From contig DIWD01000026.1 in the NCBI GenBank assembly GCA_002428405.1, positions 1 through 21,810 of the forward strand: DNA of 21,810 nt, in the 5' to 3' direction. Under the pieces are notes generated by a model. That model was not told the DNA's origin. It did not search any database and saw nothing but the letters and a program-made list of their open reading frames with translations. The translations under genes and the position numbers were made by a program. The stretch's first letter is position 1. Each line of letters starts with the position of its first letter. Below, piece by piece: positions 6,910-14,746 of the stretch. This DNA comes from a bacterium UBA6115 (GTDB taxonomy: Bacteria > Bacillota_A > Clostridia > Christensenellales > Aristaeellaceae).

Positions 6910-8832
6910 ATGGAGGAATCCGGCGATCGCACGCAGCTCGCTCCGCAGACCGAGCAGATGCTGAGGCGGAAAAACACTTTTAAGACGATCAGGACCGTGG
7001 TTCAGATCGTCATTCTGGCAGCCGCTGTGCTTTTGGGCATCTATCTGCTGATCCCCAAACCCAAGCCACAGGCCGAACTGACAAGCGGGTCATTGGCAAA
7101 TCCTGGGGGCCTCATTTCAGACGTCGCCGGGAGCAACCGGTTTATCGCCATTTCCTATCCAGGGCTCACGGAATCAAAGAAACTTGAAAGCAAAATCGTC
7201 AACTATGAAGTCTTCCGCCAGCAGATAGAAGCGCTGAAAGCCTCCGGATACGTGACTATCTCCCAGGAAGACATCATCGATTACTACATGCATTACGGGA
7301 GCCTGCCGGAGAAAGCGCTGTTCCTGTTCTTTGAGGACGGCGTTCGCAATACCACCACGCTGGCACAGAGGGTCCTGGAGGAGAACGGTTACAGGGCTAC
7401 GGCGAGCACGTACGCCAACAACATGGGAGAAAAGAACAGCTCCTACATTACCGGTTCGACCCTGAAATCCCTGAGCAGAAGCGGTGTCTGGGAGACCGGC
7501 TCCAACGGCTACAGGCTCTCCTATATCAACGTCTTTGACCGTTACGGCAATTATTTCGGCCACCTCAACGCAAACGTCTTCCTCAAAGTCTACAAATACC
7601 TCTGGCGGGACTATAACCACTATCTGATGGATTATAAGCGGGACAAGGACAGGCTGCGCGAGGAAAGCGACACCCAGCTCACCGCGCGCATCCGCGAGGA
7701 CTACAGGCTGATGGAAGAAGCTTATCTAGATGCGCCGGGTTTTGTTCCGGGCCTTTATATTCTGATGCATTCCAACACCGGCGCCTTCGGCACGACCGCT
7801 GTTGCCAGCAACACTAACCGTGACAGCCTGACCAGCCTTTATGCCATGAACTTCAACCGACAGGGGACCGCCCTGAACACGCTTGATTCGTCCATATATG
7901 ACCTGTCCCGGCTTCAGGTGCAGAGTTATTTTTCAACCAACCACCTCCTGATGCGCATCTGGGACGATACGGGCGACAAGATGGCCTTTTTCACCGGCGA
8001 CAAGCAGGAAGCGGAGAAATGGTATGCGGACGTAGGGGTTGCTGAATACGCGGATAACAGGATCATCCTGACCTCGCAGCCGAGGGGCGAAGGGCTCATC
8101 ACACTGAAAAACCAGCTGTTCTCCGACCTTGACATGACGGTCACCCTGCAGGGCAACCTGATGGGATGCCAGAGCATTTATCTGCGCACGGACCGCAATC
8201 TGCAGCAAGGCATCCAGGTCGCTGCGGAAGACAATGAAATCGTTGTCCGTGAACTGGGCATTACGCCAAAGGAGATATTCCGTCAGAATCTGTTCGAGTT
8301 TGACGGCGGGCCGTTTGTTTCACTGCAGGAGGATGAATACAATGGCCTGGTGGCGCTGCAGGAAGCGCTGATCGCGTTTGAGCCGGACCCGATCAGGGTG
8401 GAGGAGGCGAAGGCTGAACTCACCAGACTGCGGAGCATTCAGCCGAAAACCCTGGCCATGGGCGGCGCTCCGTATTACCCGACTGTGGACCTGTCCGACC
8501 GGGGCAACCGGGAAGTCCGCATCCGTCTGGTGGGCTCGCGCCTCAGCATTTGGGTGGATGACCGCATCATGGTGGAACAGCTGCTTGTCTCCACCAATCC
8601 CATGGGCTCCCTTGCCCTGGGGTCCGGGGTATTCTACGACAAAGAGAAGCTCAGCCAGAGATTCCTCTATGACGACGTGTATGACGCGGTCTTCGTCAGT
8701 CCTGAAATCCGGGACGCTGAGAATCCAAACACGATCCTGTACACTTATGCGCGCGCGCAGCAGGAGACGATCAACCGCACTATCCAGAGGTGGTTCCAAA
8801 CCGTCGTGGATTTCTTCGTCGAGAGCTTCTGA
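6910..8832 (+). CDS. membrane-anchored NodB-like protein with a C-terminal lectin-like region
   Basis: The 640-residue product has one N-terminal helix (about 29-48) after a basic cytoplasmic stretch, so the body should be extracytoplasmic. Residues about 75-300 follow the polysaccharide-deacetylase fold. They include FFEDG (Glu142-Asp143) in place of FDDG, GSNGYRL at 197-203 where the His-x-x-x-His motif should be, and LMHSNTG with His287. Loss of both zinc-binding histidines argues against normal catalysis. The region about 370-625 contains two beta-rich halves (an IYLRTD strand, and later LSIWVDDRIMVEQ with FLYDDVYDAVFV) that resemble a ConA-like jelly-roll split by a helical insert; this is inference. 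The start at 6910 is preferred over the in-frame ATG at 6871 because GAAGGAG (6891-6897) precedes it, though the 12-base spacing is long. A 106-base gap separates it from the synthase and shows no terminator. Confidence 0.82.
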   Translation: MEESGDRTQLAPQTEQMLRRKNTFKTIRTVVQIVILAAAVLLGIYLLIPKPKPQAELTSGSLANPGGLISDVAGSNRFIAISYPGLTESKKLESKIVNYEVFRQQIEALKASGYVTISQEDIIDYYMHYGSLPEKALFLFFEDGVRNTTTLAQRVLEENGYRATASTYANNMGEKNSSYITGSTLKSLSRSGVWETGSNGYRLSYINVFDRYGNYFGHLNANVFLKVYKYLWRDYNHYLMDYKRDKDRLREESDTQLTARIREDYRLMEEAYLDAPGFVPGLYILMHSNTGAFGTTAVASNTNRDSLTSLYAMNFNRQGTALNTLDSSIYDLSRLQVQSYFSTNHLLMRIWDDTGDKMAFFTGDKQEAEKWYADVGVAEYADNRIILTSQPRGEGLITLKNQLFSDLDMTVTLQGNLMGCQSIYLRTDRNLQQGIQVAAEDNEIVVRELGITPKEIFRQNLFEFDGGPFVSLQEDEYNGLVALQEALIAFEPDPIRVEEAKAELTRLRSIQPKTLAMGGAPYYPTVDLSDRGNREVRIRLVGSRLSIWVDDRIMVEQLLVSTNPMGSLALGSGVFYDKEKLSQRFLYDDVYDAVFVSPEIRDAENPNTILYTYARAQQETINRTIQRWFQTVVDFFVESF

Positions 8833-8849
8833 TCAGGAGGATGACTGAG

Positions 8850-9860
8850 TTGCGAAAGGGCATCGGGCTTGCGCTGGTTCTGCTTTTTGGGCTGCTGTTC
8901 CCGTCTGCCGGCCAGGCAGGCGGGCTTTCATACGGTGTCTGGCTGCCGTATTGGGAAATAGACGCCGCGATGGATGAAGCAAAACGCGTGGTGGGAAAGG
9001 TGGACACCTTTGTGGCGTTTGCCTGCCAGTTCAACAGCAGGGACCAGATCTTTGTCCCCCCTGAGACACATGAGATCCTCTCCTCCCTGAACGACCCGGC
9101 CTTTGAGGATGCCGAAGTCTTTATCTCCGTGGTCAATGATGTTGAAATGGAATATGGGATATTTGAACTCAAGTCAGCATCCCTGATGAAAAGGCTGTTT
9201 AAATCGCCCGAATCGCAAAGCAGGCACACAGAGCAGCTGATCTCCCTGATTGACACATACCGGCCGGACGGGCTGGAGCTGGATTATGAAAACTTCGATG
9301 GAGACCTGGACCTCTGGTCATCCTATGTGGGACTGATCTCCAAGGTATGGTCCATCTGTCAGAGGGAAGGGATCAAACTGCGGGTAGCGCTGGAATCGGA
9401 CGCGCCAAAGTATGCGATGTTCCCGGAAGGCCCGGAGTACTCCGTGATGTGCTACAACCTTTTCGGTTCCCATGGCGGACCGGGCCCCAAGGCGGATTAT
9501 GAGTTCCTGGAAGATACCTGCAAGCTGTACCTGAATGTCCCGGGCCGCGTCCGCATGGCGTTTGCGACGGGCGGATTTGACTGGACCGGCAGGAAAACAA
9601 CCGCCCTGACCCAGGAGCAGATCAACCGGCAGCTGAAGCAGGCCGGCGTTGAACCGGAGCGGGACCCGCACAGCGGCGCGATGAGGGCCGTGTACAGGGA
9701 AGACGGCGTCGCCCATGAGGTTTGGTACGCCGACGGTCAAACTCTTGCCATGTGGCGGGATACATGCCTTGAATATGGGTATGATTCCTTTGACCTGTTC
9801 CGCTTGGGCGGAAATGACCTTGATGACTTGTCAAACTCGATTTGGTGGACACAACCGTAA
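8850..9860 (+). CDS. secreted GH18-type glycosidase
   Basis: Translation most likely starts at TTG 8850, because AGGAGG (8835-8840) sits nine bases upstream. The in-frame ATG at 8841 directly abuts AGGAGG and is too close. The 336-residue product then begins with a clean signal peptide: MRKG, a hydrophobic core, and AGQA with predicted cleavage after Ala23. It is a (beta/alpha)8 protein of the GH18 class. Residues 140-147 read DGLELDYE, matching D-x-x-x-D-x-E with Glu147 as the likely acid/base; the usual middle Asp is Glu143. MCYNL (200-204) and WYADG (292-296) match later family motifs. GH18 enzymes cleave beta-linked GlcNAc polymers, so an amino-sugar product of the neighbouring synthase fits. 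It probably trims or releases chains. It lies 17 bases after the previous stop and 15 bases before the next start. Confidence 0.86.
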   Translation: MRKGIGLALVLLFGLLFPSAGQAGGLSYGVWLPYWEIDAAMDEAKRVVGKVDTFVAFACQFNSRDQIFVPPETHEILSSLNDPAFEDAEVFISVVNDVEMEYGIFELKSASLMKRLFKSPESQSRHTEQLISLIDTYRPDGLELDYENFDGDLDLWSSYVGLISKVWSICQREGIKLRVALESDAPKYAMFPEGPEYSVMCYNLFGSHGGPGPKADYEFLEDTCKLYLNVPGRVRMAFATGGFDWTGRKTTALTQEQINRQLKQAGVEPERDPHSGAMRAVYREDGVAHEVWYADGQTLAMWRDTCLEYGYDSFDLFRLGGNDLDDLSNSIWWTQP

Positions 9861-9875
9861 CAAGAGGTGGTATTC

Positions 9876-12158
9876 ATGCCTGGAAGAAGACAGTTCCGAA
9901 CTGCGATTATATTACTCATTCTCATCCTGTGCAGCCTTGCGGGGGTCTATTATTTCCGCACACAAAGCAAAGCTCCGGAAACCTCGGCTGCCGCGGCGAC
10001 GCTGACCCCTGTCAGCCAGGGGCTGGAGGACGCGCTCAGCCGATATGACAATGCCGGGGAACAGGACAAATCCGCCCTTCTGACCAGCGCCGAAAGAAGC
10101 AGGGGCCGTAAAGCAGAGATGGTTTTCTGGGGCCTTCATGAAGAGTCGATGATCAGGGAAATCCTATCCGTGCTTGATGAGAACGGGATCAATTCGACTT
10201 TCTTTATCAATGAAACAGACATCGCCAATTATCCCCAGAGCCTGAAGATCATCGCTGACAGCACGCACCCGGTTGGCATTGCCTACGCCGGGAATGCCTA
10301 TGTCGCCGGCAAGACCGCGGCAAAACGCGCCGTTTCAGATTTTGTCAGGATAGGTGCCTCCATCCAGCTGTTGACCGGGCTCCAGCCCTCCGCAGTACTG
10401 ACTCTTGAAGCACCGGACGAGGAACTCCTGGCCGCTGCGTACGCCTCATATCTTTACACTGTCATGGTCCCCGCGAAAACGGTGACGCTGTCCTCAGCCG
10501 CCTCCCAGCCAAACCCGGGCGTGCTTCTGAACGATCTGCCCAGGGGATCCATCCTCTGCCTGCAGCTCAACGGCGTGACAAGAAGCGGACTGGACTATAT
10601 CAGGCAGCTGAGCGCCGCGCTTTCCCAAACCGATTTCACTGTAAACGCCAAGTCCCTGCTCACCTCCCCTTACGAACCGGCCCAGGAGCAGACGCGGGTC
10701 TACACAACAGAGCCGGCCGCCGCCTTCACCTTTTCCGGCCTGGGCAATGAAGAGGAACTCAATAATGTGCTCGATGTTCTCGACTCCCTCAAGGCGACAT
10801 CGACATTCTTCATTTCTGCAAAAGACATGGTACAGAACCCATCGCAGATCCGTGCCATTCTTGACAAGGGGCATGCTCTGGGCATCGCGGTGCAGTCTGC
10901 CGGGGTGACCAATGCCGAGACCCTTTTGGTTGAAATGCTGCAGGTCAAGGAGACGCTGAGCAGTGAATACGCCTATACCAAGCCGCTGCCGGTGCGCCCG
11001 GCCTTCGGCGGATACACTGTCCCCCTCCGCCAGGCCTGCGGCGCCGGAGGGTTCACGCTGATCTCAGCTTTGGGAACAGCATCCAAGCAGGAGGACGCAC
11101 GGGAGACAAATCCGGCTGTTGTGCTGGAAAAGGAATTCCCTGAAAGATTCGGGACACTTCAACGGGGAGAGATCATTCACTTCCAGATGAATCAATACCA
11201 GTACAGCAACAGCATATTGAGCGAGCTTGCGAAGCTGATCGCCACCCAAAGAAATACATATCAAATCAAACCGGTGATGGACATCCTCAACAACCGCGAC
11301 TACACCTACACTTATCCGCTCAAAGCGGAGAGCATCCTGCCGGAAGTAAGGGATGCCATTCACCCCGGTCAACTGTCAGGAGATCCGTTTACTGCCATCC
11401 AGTCCCGGTACATCGGCATTTTTTGGGTGGACAAAGTCGCCATGCTGCCCGGTTTTACCGCGGGTGAAATTCGAAAACTCGACAAGAAGGGATTGATCCC
11501 CAACAGCCAGAACATGGTTTTCCTGTCATTTGACGACTGGGGAACTGACCGGACCATCATGGCCCTCCTGGATGTGCTCAGAAAGTATAACGCGAAAGCG
11601 ACATTCTTTGTCAGGACAAACTATGTCACCTACAACCCCAACCTGCTGCGGGCCATCGCACTTGAAGGGCACAGCATCGGCAGCCATACGCATGAGCATT
11701 TTCCCCTGGCAAATGACGTGTCCGGAGGGAAAGGCACCAAGTATTCTGACCTGACCCCGGAGCAGGCCAAAGCATTGGAAAAGGATCTTGTGACCAGTTA
11801 CCAGCTTCTTCAGTCCATTGTCGGTGACATCAGGATCAACGGGCAGCCAGCGCTGACCCGGCTGTTCCGCCCACCAACGCTGGCGGTGAGTAAAACCGGC
11901 CTGACAACTGTGCTGGATTGCGGTTTTACCTACTCAGTATCCGGAAGCTTTACAAGCGAAGACTATAAAGCGATCGATGTGAATAAACTGGCAGCATCGA
12001 TTAAACGCAATACAAAGAGCGGCGCCAGCATCATAATGCATATGTCCGATGTCAGCGTACATACACCTGAAGCGCTGGAAATCTACTTCAAGGATATGGT
12101 AAAACTGCCAGCAGACAAAGCGTTCCGTTTTGCCTCTTTGGCAGATGTGCTGAAATAA
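9876..12158 (+). CDS. triple-NodB polysaccharide deacetylase, first copy
   Basis: The 760-residue protein has one N-terminal helix (about 7-25) and then three NodB-like modules outside the membrane. Module 1 (about 80-260) and module 2 (about 285-480) keep the ATFF-type strand, the G-H-x-x-G-I turn and the R-G-x-I-I segment, but lack the FDD and His-x-x-x-His residues; module 2 has FTFSGL instead of TFDDG. Module 3 (about 545-755) is intact: F552-D553-D554, H604-THE-H608, R665-P-P and H722 in MHMSD. It should remove N- or O-acetyl groups from a cell-surface glycan. The ATG at 9876 is chosen because AGAGGTGG lies just upstream; a GTG at 9867 is the alternative. It is the last gene of the tight operon. 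No convincing terminator follows. The gene at 12463 is a duplicate. Confidence 0.88.
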   Translation: MPGRRQFRTAIILLILILCSLAGVYYFRTQSKAPETSAAAATLTPVSQGLEDALSRYDNAGEQDKSALLTSAERSRGRKAEMVFWGLHEESMIREILSVLDENGINSTFFINETDIANYPQSLKIIADSTHPVGIAYAGNAYVAGKTAAKRAVSDFVRIGASIQLLTGLQPSAVLTLEAPDEELLAAAYASYLYTVMVPAKTVTLSSAASQPNPGVLLNDLPRGSILCLQLNGVTRSGLDYIRQLSAALSQTDFTVNAKSLLTSPYEPAQEQTRVYTTEPAAAFTFSGLGNEEELNNVLDVLDSLKATSTFFISAKDMVQNPSQIRAILDKGHALGIAVQSAGVTNAETLLVEMLQVKETLSSEYAYTKPLPVRPAFGGYTVPLRQACGAGGFTLISALGTASKQEDARETNPAVVLEKEFPERFGTLQRGEIIHFQMNQYQYSNSILSELAKLIATQRNTYQIKPVMDILNNRDYTYTYPLKAESILPEVRDAIHPGQLSGDPFTAIQSRYIGIFWVDKVAMLPGFTAGEIRKLDKKGLIPNSQNMVFLSFDDWGTDRTIMALLDVLRKYNAKATFFVRTNYVTYNPNLLRAIALEGHSIGSHTHEHFPLANDVSGGKGTKYSDLTPEQAKALEKDLVTSYQLLQSIVGDIRINGQPALTRLFRPPTLAVSKTGLTTVLDCGFTYSVSGSFTSEDYKAIDVNKLAASIKRNTKSGASIIMHMSDVSVHTPEALEIYFKDMVKLPADKAFRFASLADVLK

Positions 12159-12393
12159 ATCGGCCGCTGATTGATTGTTTTACATTTACAGAAATATGCC
12201 GGCCATGCTGTTTTCATTCCATCCGGCATCGTGATCGGATGGGCAAATCAGTTGCCGGCTTTTCAGTTGTCACAGCCATGTCCGTTTATTTGGTTGGAGA
12301 TTGTCATTTTCCGCTTGCTTTCACCGGCTGAAACCGGACAACACGGACGAATACCCTTTTAGGGTCAATGTGTGCGCTTTTTTGTTCCTTTTC

Positions 12394-12402
12394 TGCTATA
12401 AT
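12394..12402 (+). promoter_or_regulatory. extended -10 promoter for the second triple-NodB gene
   Basis: TGCTATAAT is a perfect extended -10 element, the same nine bases as in the permease promoter. The -35 region (about 12374-12379, GCGCTT) is poor. Transcription would start near 12409, leaving a leader of about 55 nt. This suggests that the second copy can be expressed independently of the main operon. Confidence 0.6.
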
Positions 12403-12420
12403 CAAAGTAAGTAGGCTCGG

Positions 12421-12450
12421 ATTCCCTGAGGACTGCCTCAAGGGAGGAAT
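12421..12450 (+). promoter_or_regulatory. leader hairpin covering the ribosome binding site of the second triple-NodB gene
   Basis: CCCTGAGG (12424-12431) pairs with CCTCAAGGG (12436-12444) apart from one bulged base. Outer bases ATTCC and GGAAT could extend the pairing. The 3' arm overlaps the AGGGAGGA Shine-Dalgarno (12441-12448), so the fold would partly hide it and might limit translation or make it condition-dependent. The role is inferred from pairing alone. Confidence 0.4.
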
Positions 12451-12462
12451 CACAGCAGGCAT

Positions 12463-14745
12463 GTGGTGGCTCTGATACCCGGAAAAAAACAATTCAGAAC
12501 GACGGTCGTCCTGTTGCTGCTGATCGCAGGCGTACTGGCAGGCGCCTATCGTTTGCGCGGCGTGAAAGAGGAAGAGCCCGTTGTTTCCGTTACCGTTTCA
12601 CCTGTCGTCCAGGGGATCGAAAATGCCCTGCGCCGATATGAAAGAAGCGGGAAGCAGGACAAGTCCACCCTCCAAACCAGTTTCGACAGGAACGCCGGCC
12701 TGAAGGTCGAGCTGGTCTTCTGCGGAATCGGGAATGCCGAATCCACCGGTGAGATCCTCTCCATCCTGCAGGAATACGGCATCAAAGCCGTGTTTTATGT
12801 TGCGGGTTCTGAATTGCCCGTCAGCAACGAGATTCTTCTGCGCATTGCCGAAAACGGCCAGAAGGTCGGGATCACCCATACGGAAAACGGTACCGTCACC
12901 GGAATATCAACGGCAAAGTGGACCATCACGGACCTTGTGAAGACAAGCGTCGCAATACAAGTGATGGTCGGCCTGAAGCCCTCCAGCCTGCTGACCCAAG
13001 AGCCGCCGGATGAGGAGCTGCTGGCCGCCGCTCACGCCTCCTTATTGGAGTCCGTGCTGGTCCCCACAAGGACCTTGCAGCTGGCCTCAGGCCCTTCCCT
13101 GCCAAATCCGGAAACGATCCTGAATGAACTGCCCAGGGGAGCCATTCTGTGCCTGCAGATCAACGGCGTGGCGGAAAGCGGCGTGGCTTACCTTCGGCAG
13201 CTGTGCGCCGCGCTTGTCGAAACTGATTTTGCCAGGAAAGCGAAGTCACTGCTTTCCTCCCCATACGAGCCCGCACGGGAAGTGGCGCGGATCTATACCA
13301 CGGAGCGGGCCGCTGCCTTCACCTTTTCCGGATTTGAGAATCAGGAGGAGCTTGACGGGGTATTGGATGCATTGGCGTCTGTGAACGCAGCCGCGACCTT
13401 TTTTGTCTCGGCGAATGATCTGGCGCAGAACCCATCCGGGGTGAGGGATATCCTCCAAAGCGGGCATGCGCTGGGCATCGCTCCGCTATCCACGGAGGGG
13501 GCGGGCGCGGAAGCAGTGCTGCAGGAGATCCTGCGGATCAAGGAAACCCTGTACAGCGCGTACGCATATGCCAGGCCGCTGCCGGTGCGCCCCGCCTTCG
13601 GCGGCTTCACGGACGTCCTCCGACAGGCCTGCGGCGCCGGCGGCTTCACCCTGCTGAGCGCCCTCGCCGACGCAGTTAAACCTGAGGACGAACGGGAAAC
13701 AGATCCGGCCATCGTGCTGGAAAAGCGATTTCCCCAGAAAAACGGTACACTTCAGCGGGGAGAAATCGTCCACTTCGAAATGAAACAGTACCAGTACAGC
13801 AGTGAAGTACTGGGCGGACTGGTAAGGCTGGTCGCCCAGGAAAGAAACATCTATGCGCTCAAGCCAGTGATGGAGATCCTCGGCAATCAGGCTTACCTTT
13901 ACACCTACCCCCTGAAGAAGGAAAGCATCCTGCCGGAGGTAAGGGACGCCATCCATCCCGGCCAGCTCAACATTGATCCGATGACGGCCATTCAAACCCG
14001 TTATCTTGGAATATTCTGGGTCGATATCCCTTCAGTACTGCCCGGTTTCACCCAGCGGGAAATCAGCAAACTTGACAAAAAAGGATTGGTCGATAACAGC
14101 CAAAACATGGTGTTCCTGACGTTTGACGACTGGGGGACGGACGGAACGGTGACCGGGATCCTTGATGTGCTCAGGAAGCATGAAGCGAACGCCACGTTTT
14201 TTATCAGGACAAACAACGTCCACTACAATCCAAACCTGCTGCGGGCCATCGCGCTGGAAGGGCACAGCATCGCCAGCCATACCCGCACACATTTTCCGCT
14301 GGCCAACAGCACGGATTCTGAAAGAAAGTTCACAGCTCTGACCGAGGCACAGGTGTCGGAGCTGACACTGGACCTGGTGGCCAGCTATGAGGACCTGCAG
14401 TCGATCATAGGCGATATCAGGATCGACGGCCGGCCCGCGCTGACGCGACTGTTCCGCCCGCCGACACTGGCGGTCAGCAAAAGCGGCTTGACCGCCGTGC
14501 TGGACTGCGGTTTTACCTACTCGGTATCCGGAAGCAGCACTCTGAATGACTATGAAGCCAAAAGCGCGGAGAGTCTGGCGGATACACTCCTGCGCAGCAC
14601 TAAAAGCGGCGCTGTGCTGGTGATGCACATGTCCGATAACAGCATTTATACAGCCGAAGCCCTGGACCTGTACTTGGGTAAAATGGCGGAGCTTTCCGGG
14701 GACAAAGCATACCGTTTTGTCAGCCTGGCAGAGGTTTTATACTGA
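12463..14745 (+). CDS. triple-NodB polysaccharide deacetylase, second copy
   Basis: This 760-residue paralogue of the preceding gene has the same order: an N-terminal membrane helix, two decayed NodB modules, and an active third module with F554-D555-D556, H606-TRT-H610, R665-P-P and H722. Similarity runs the full length and is strongest in module 3 (QNMVFLTFDDWGTD, NPNLLRAIALEGHSI, RLFRPPTLAVSK). It should act on the same or a related glycan at the cell surface. The start is uncertain. GTG at 12463 or 12466 is used because the codon aligned with the paralogue's ATG is ATA (12475-12477). The nearest good ribosome site, AGGGAGGA, is 14 bases upstream, which is long. It has its own promoter. 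Its stop is one base from the stop of the convergent signalling operon. Confidence 0.87.
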   Translation: MVALIPGKKQFRTTVVLLLLIAGVLAGAYRLRGVKEEEPVVSVTVSPVVQGIENALRRYERSGKQDKSTLQTSFDRNAGLKVELVFCGIGNAESTGEILSILQEYGIKAVFYVAGSELPVSNEILLRIAENGQKVGITHTENGTVTGISTAKWTITDLVKTSVAIQVMVGLKPSSLLTQEPPDEELLAAAHASLLESVLVPTRTLQLASGPSLPNPETILNELPRGAILCLQINGVAESGVAYLRQLCAALVETDFARKAKSLLSSPYEPAREVARIYTTERAAAFTFSGFENQEELDGVLDALASVNAAATFFVSANDLAQNPSGVRDILQSGHALGIAPLSTEGAGAEAVLQEILRIKETLYSAYAYARPLPVRPAFGGFTDVLRQACGAGGFTLLSALADAVKPEDERETDPAIVLEKRFPQKNGTLQRGEIVHFEMKQYQYSSEVLGGLVRLVAQERNIYALKPVMEILGNQAYLYTYPLKKESILPEVRDAIHPGQLNIDPMTAIQTRYLGIFWVDIPSVLPGFTQREISKLDKKGLVDNSQNMVFLTFDDWGTDGTVTGILDVLRKHEANATFFIRTNNVHYNPNLLRAIALEGHSIASHTRTHFPLANSTDSERKFTALTEAQVSELTLDLVASYEDLQSIIGDIRIDGRPALTRLFRPPTLAVSKSGLTAVLDCGFTYSVSGSSTLNDYEAKSAESLADTLLRSTKSGAVLVMHMSDNSIYTAEALDLYLGKMAELSGDKAYRFVSLAEVLY

Positions 14746-14746
14746 C

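Larger units (their letters stand above)
12159..12462 (+). promoter_or_regulatory. intergenic region between the two triple-NodB genes
   Basis: This 304-base gap holds no gene I can support. A 7-bp hairpin CCATCCG/CGGATGG (12219-12242) lacks a T-run, so it is not a convincing terminator, and read-through from the first operon is possible. A small palindrome ACCCTTTTAGGGT (12353-12365) sits just upstream of the promoter for the next gene and could be an operator. The promoter and a hairpin over the ribosome binding site lie at its right end and are listed separately. Confidence 0.5.

Noticed and set aside
12171..12362. 63-codon frame in the gap between the deacetylase genes
   Set aside because: No supported start, no signal or domain, and it overlaps the palindrome upstream of the next promoter; likely chance.
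14032..14628. 198-codon open frame on the minus strand
   Set aside because: It is opposite the intact third NodB module of the second deacetylase and has no ribosome site or family pattern.
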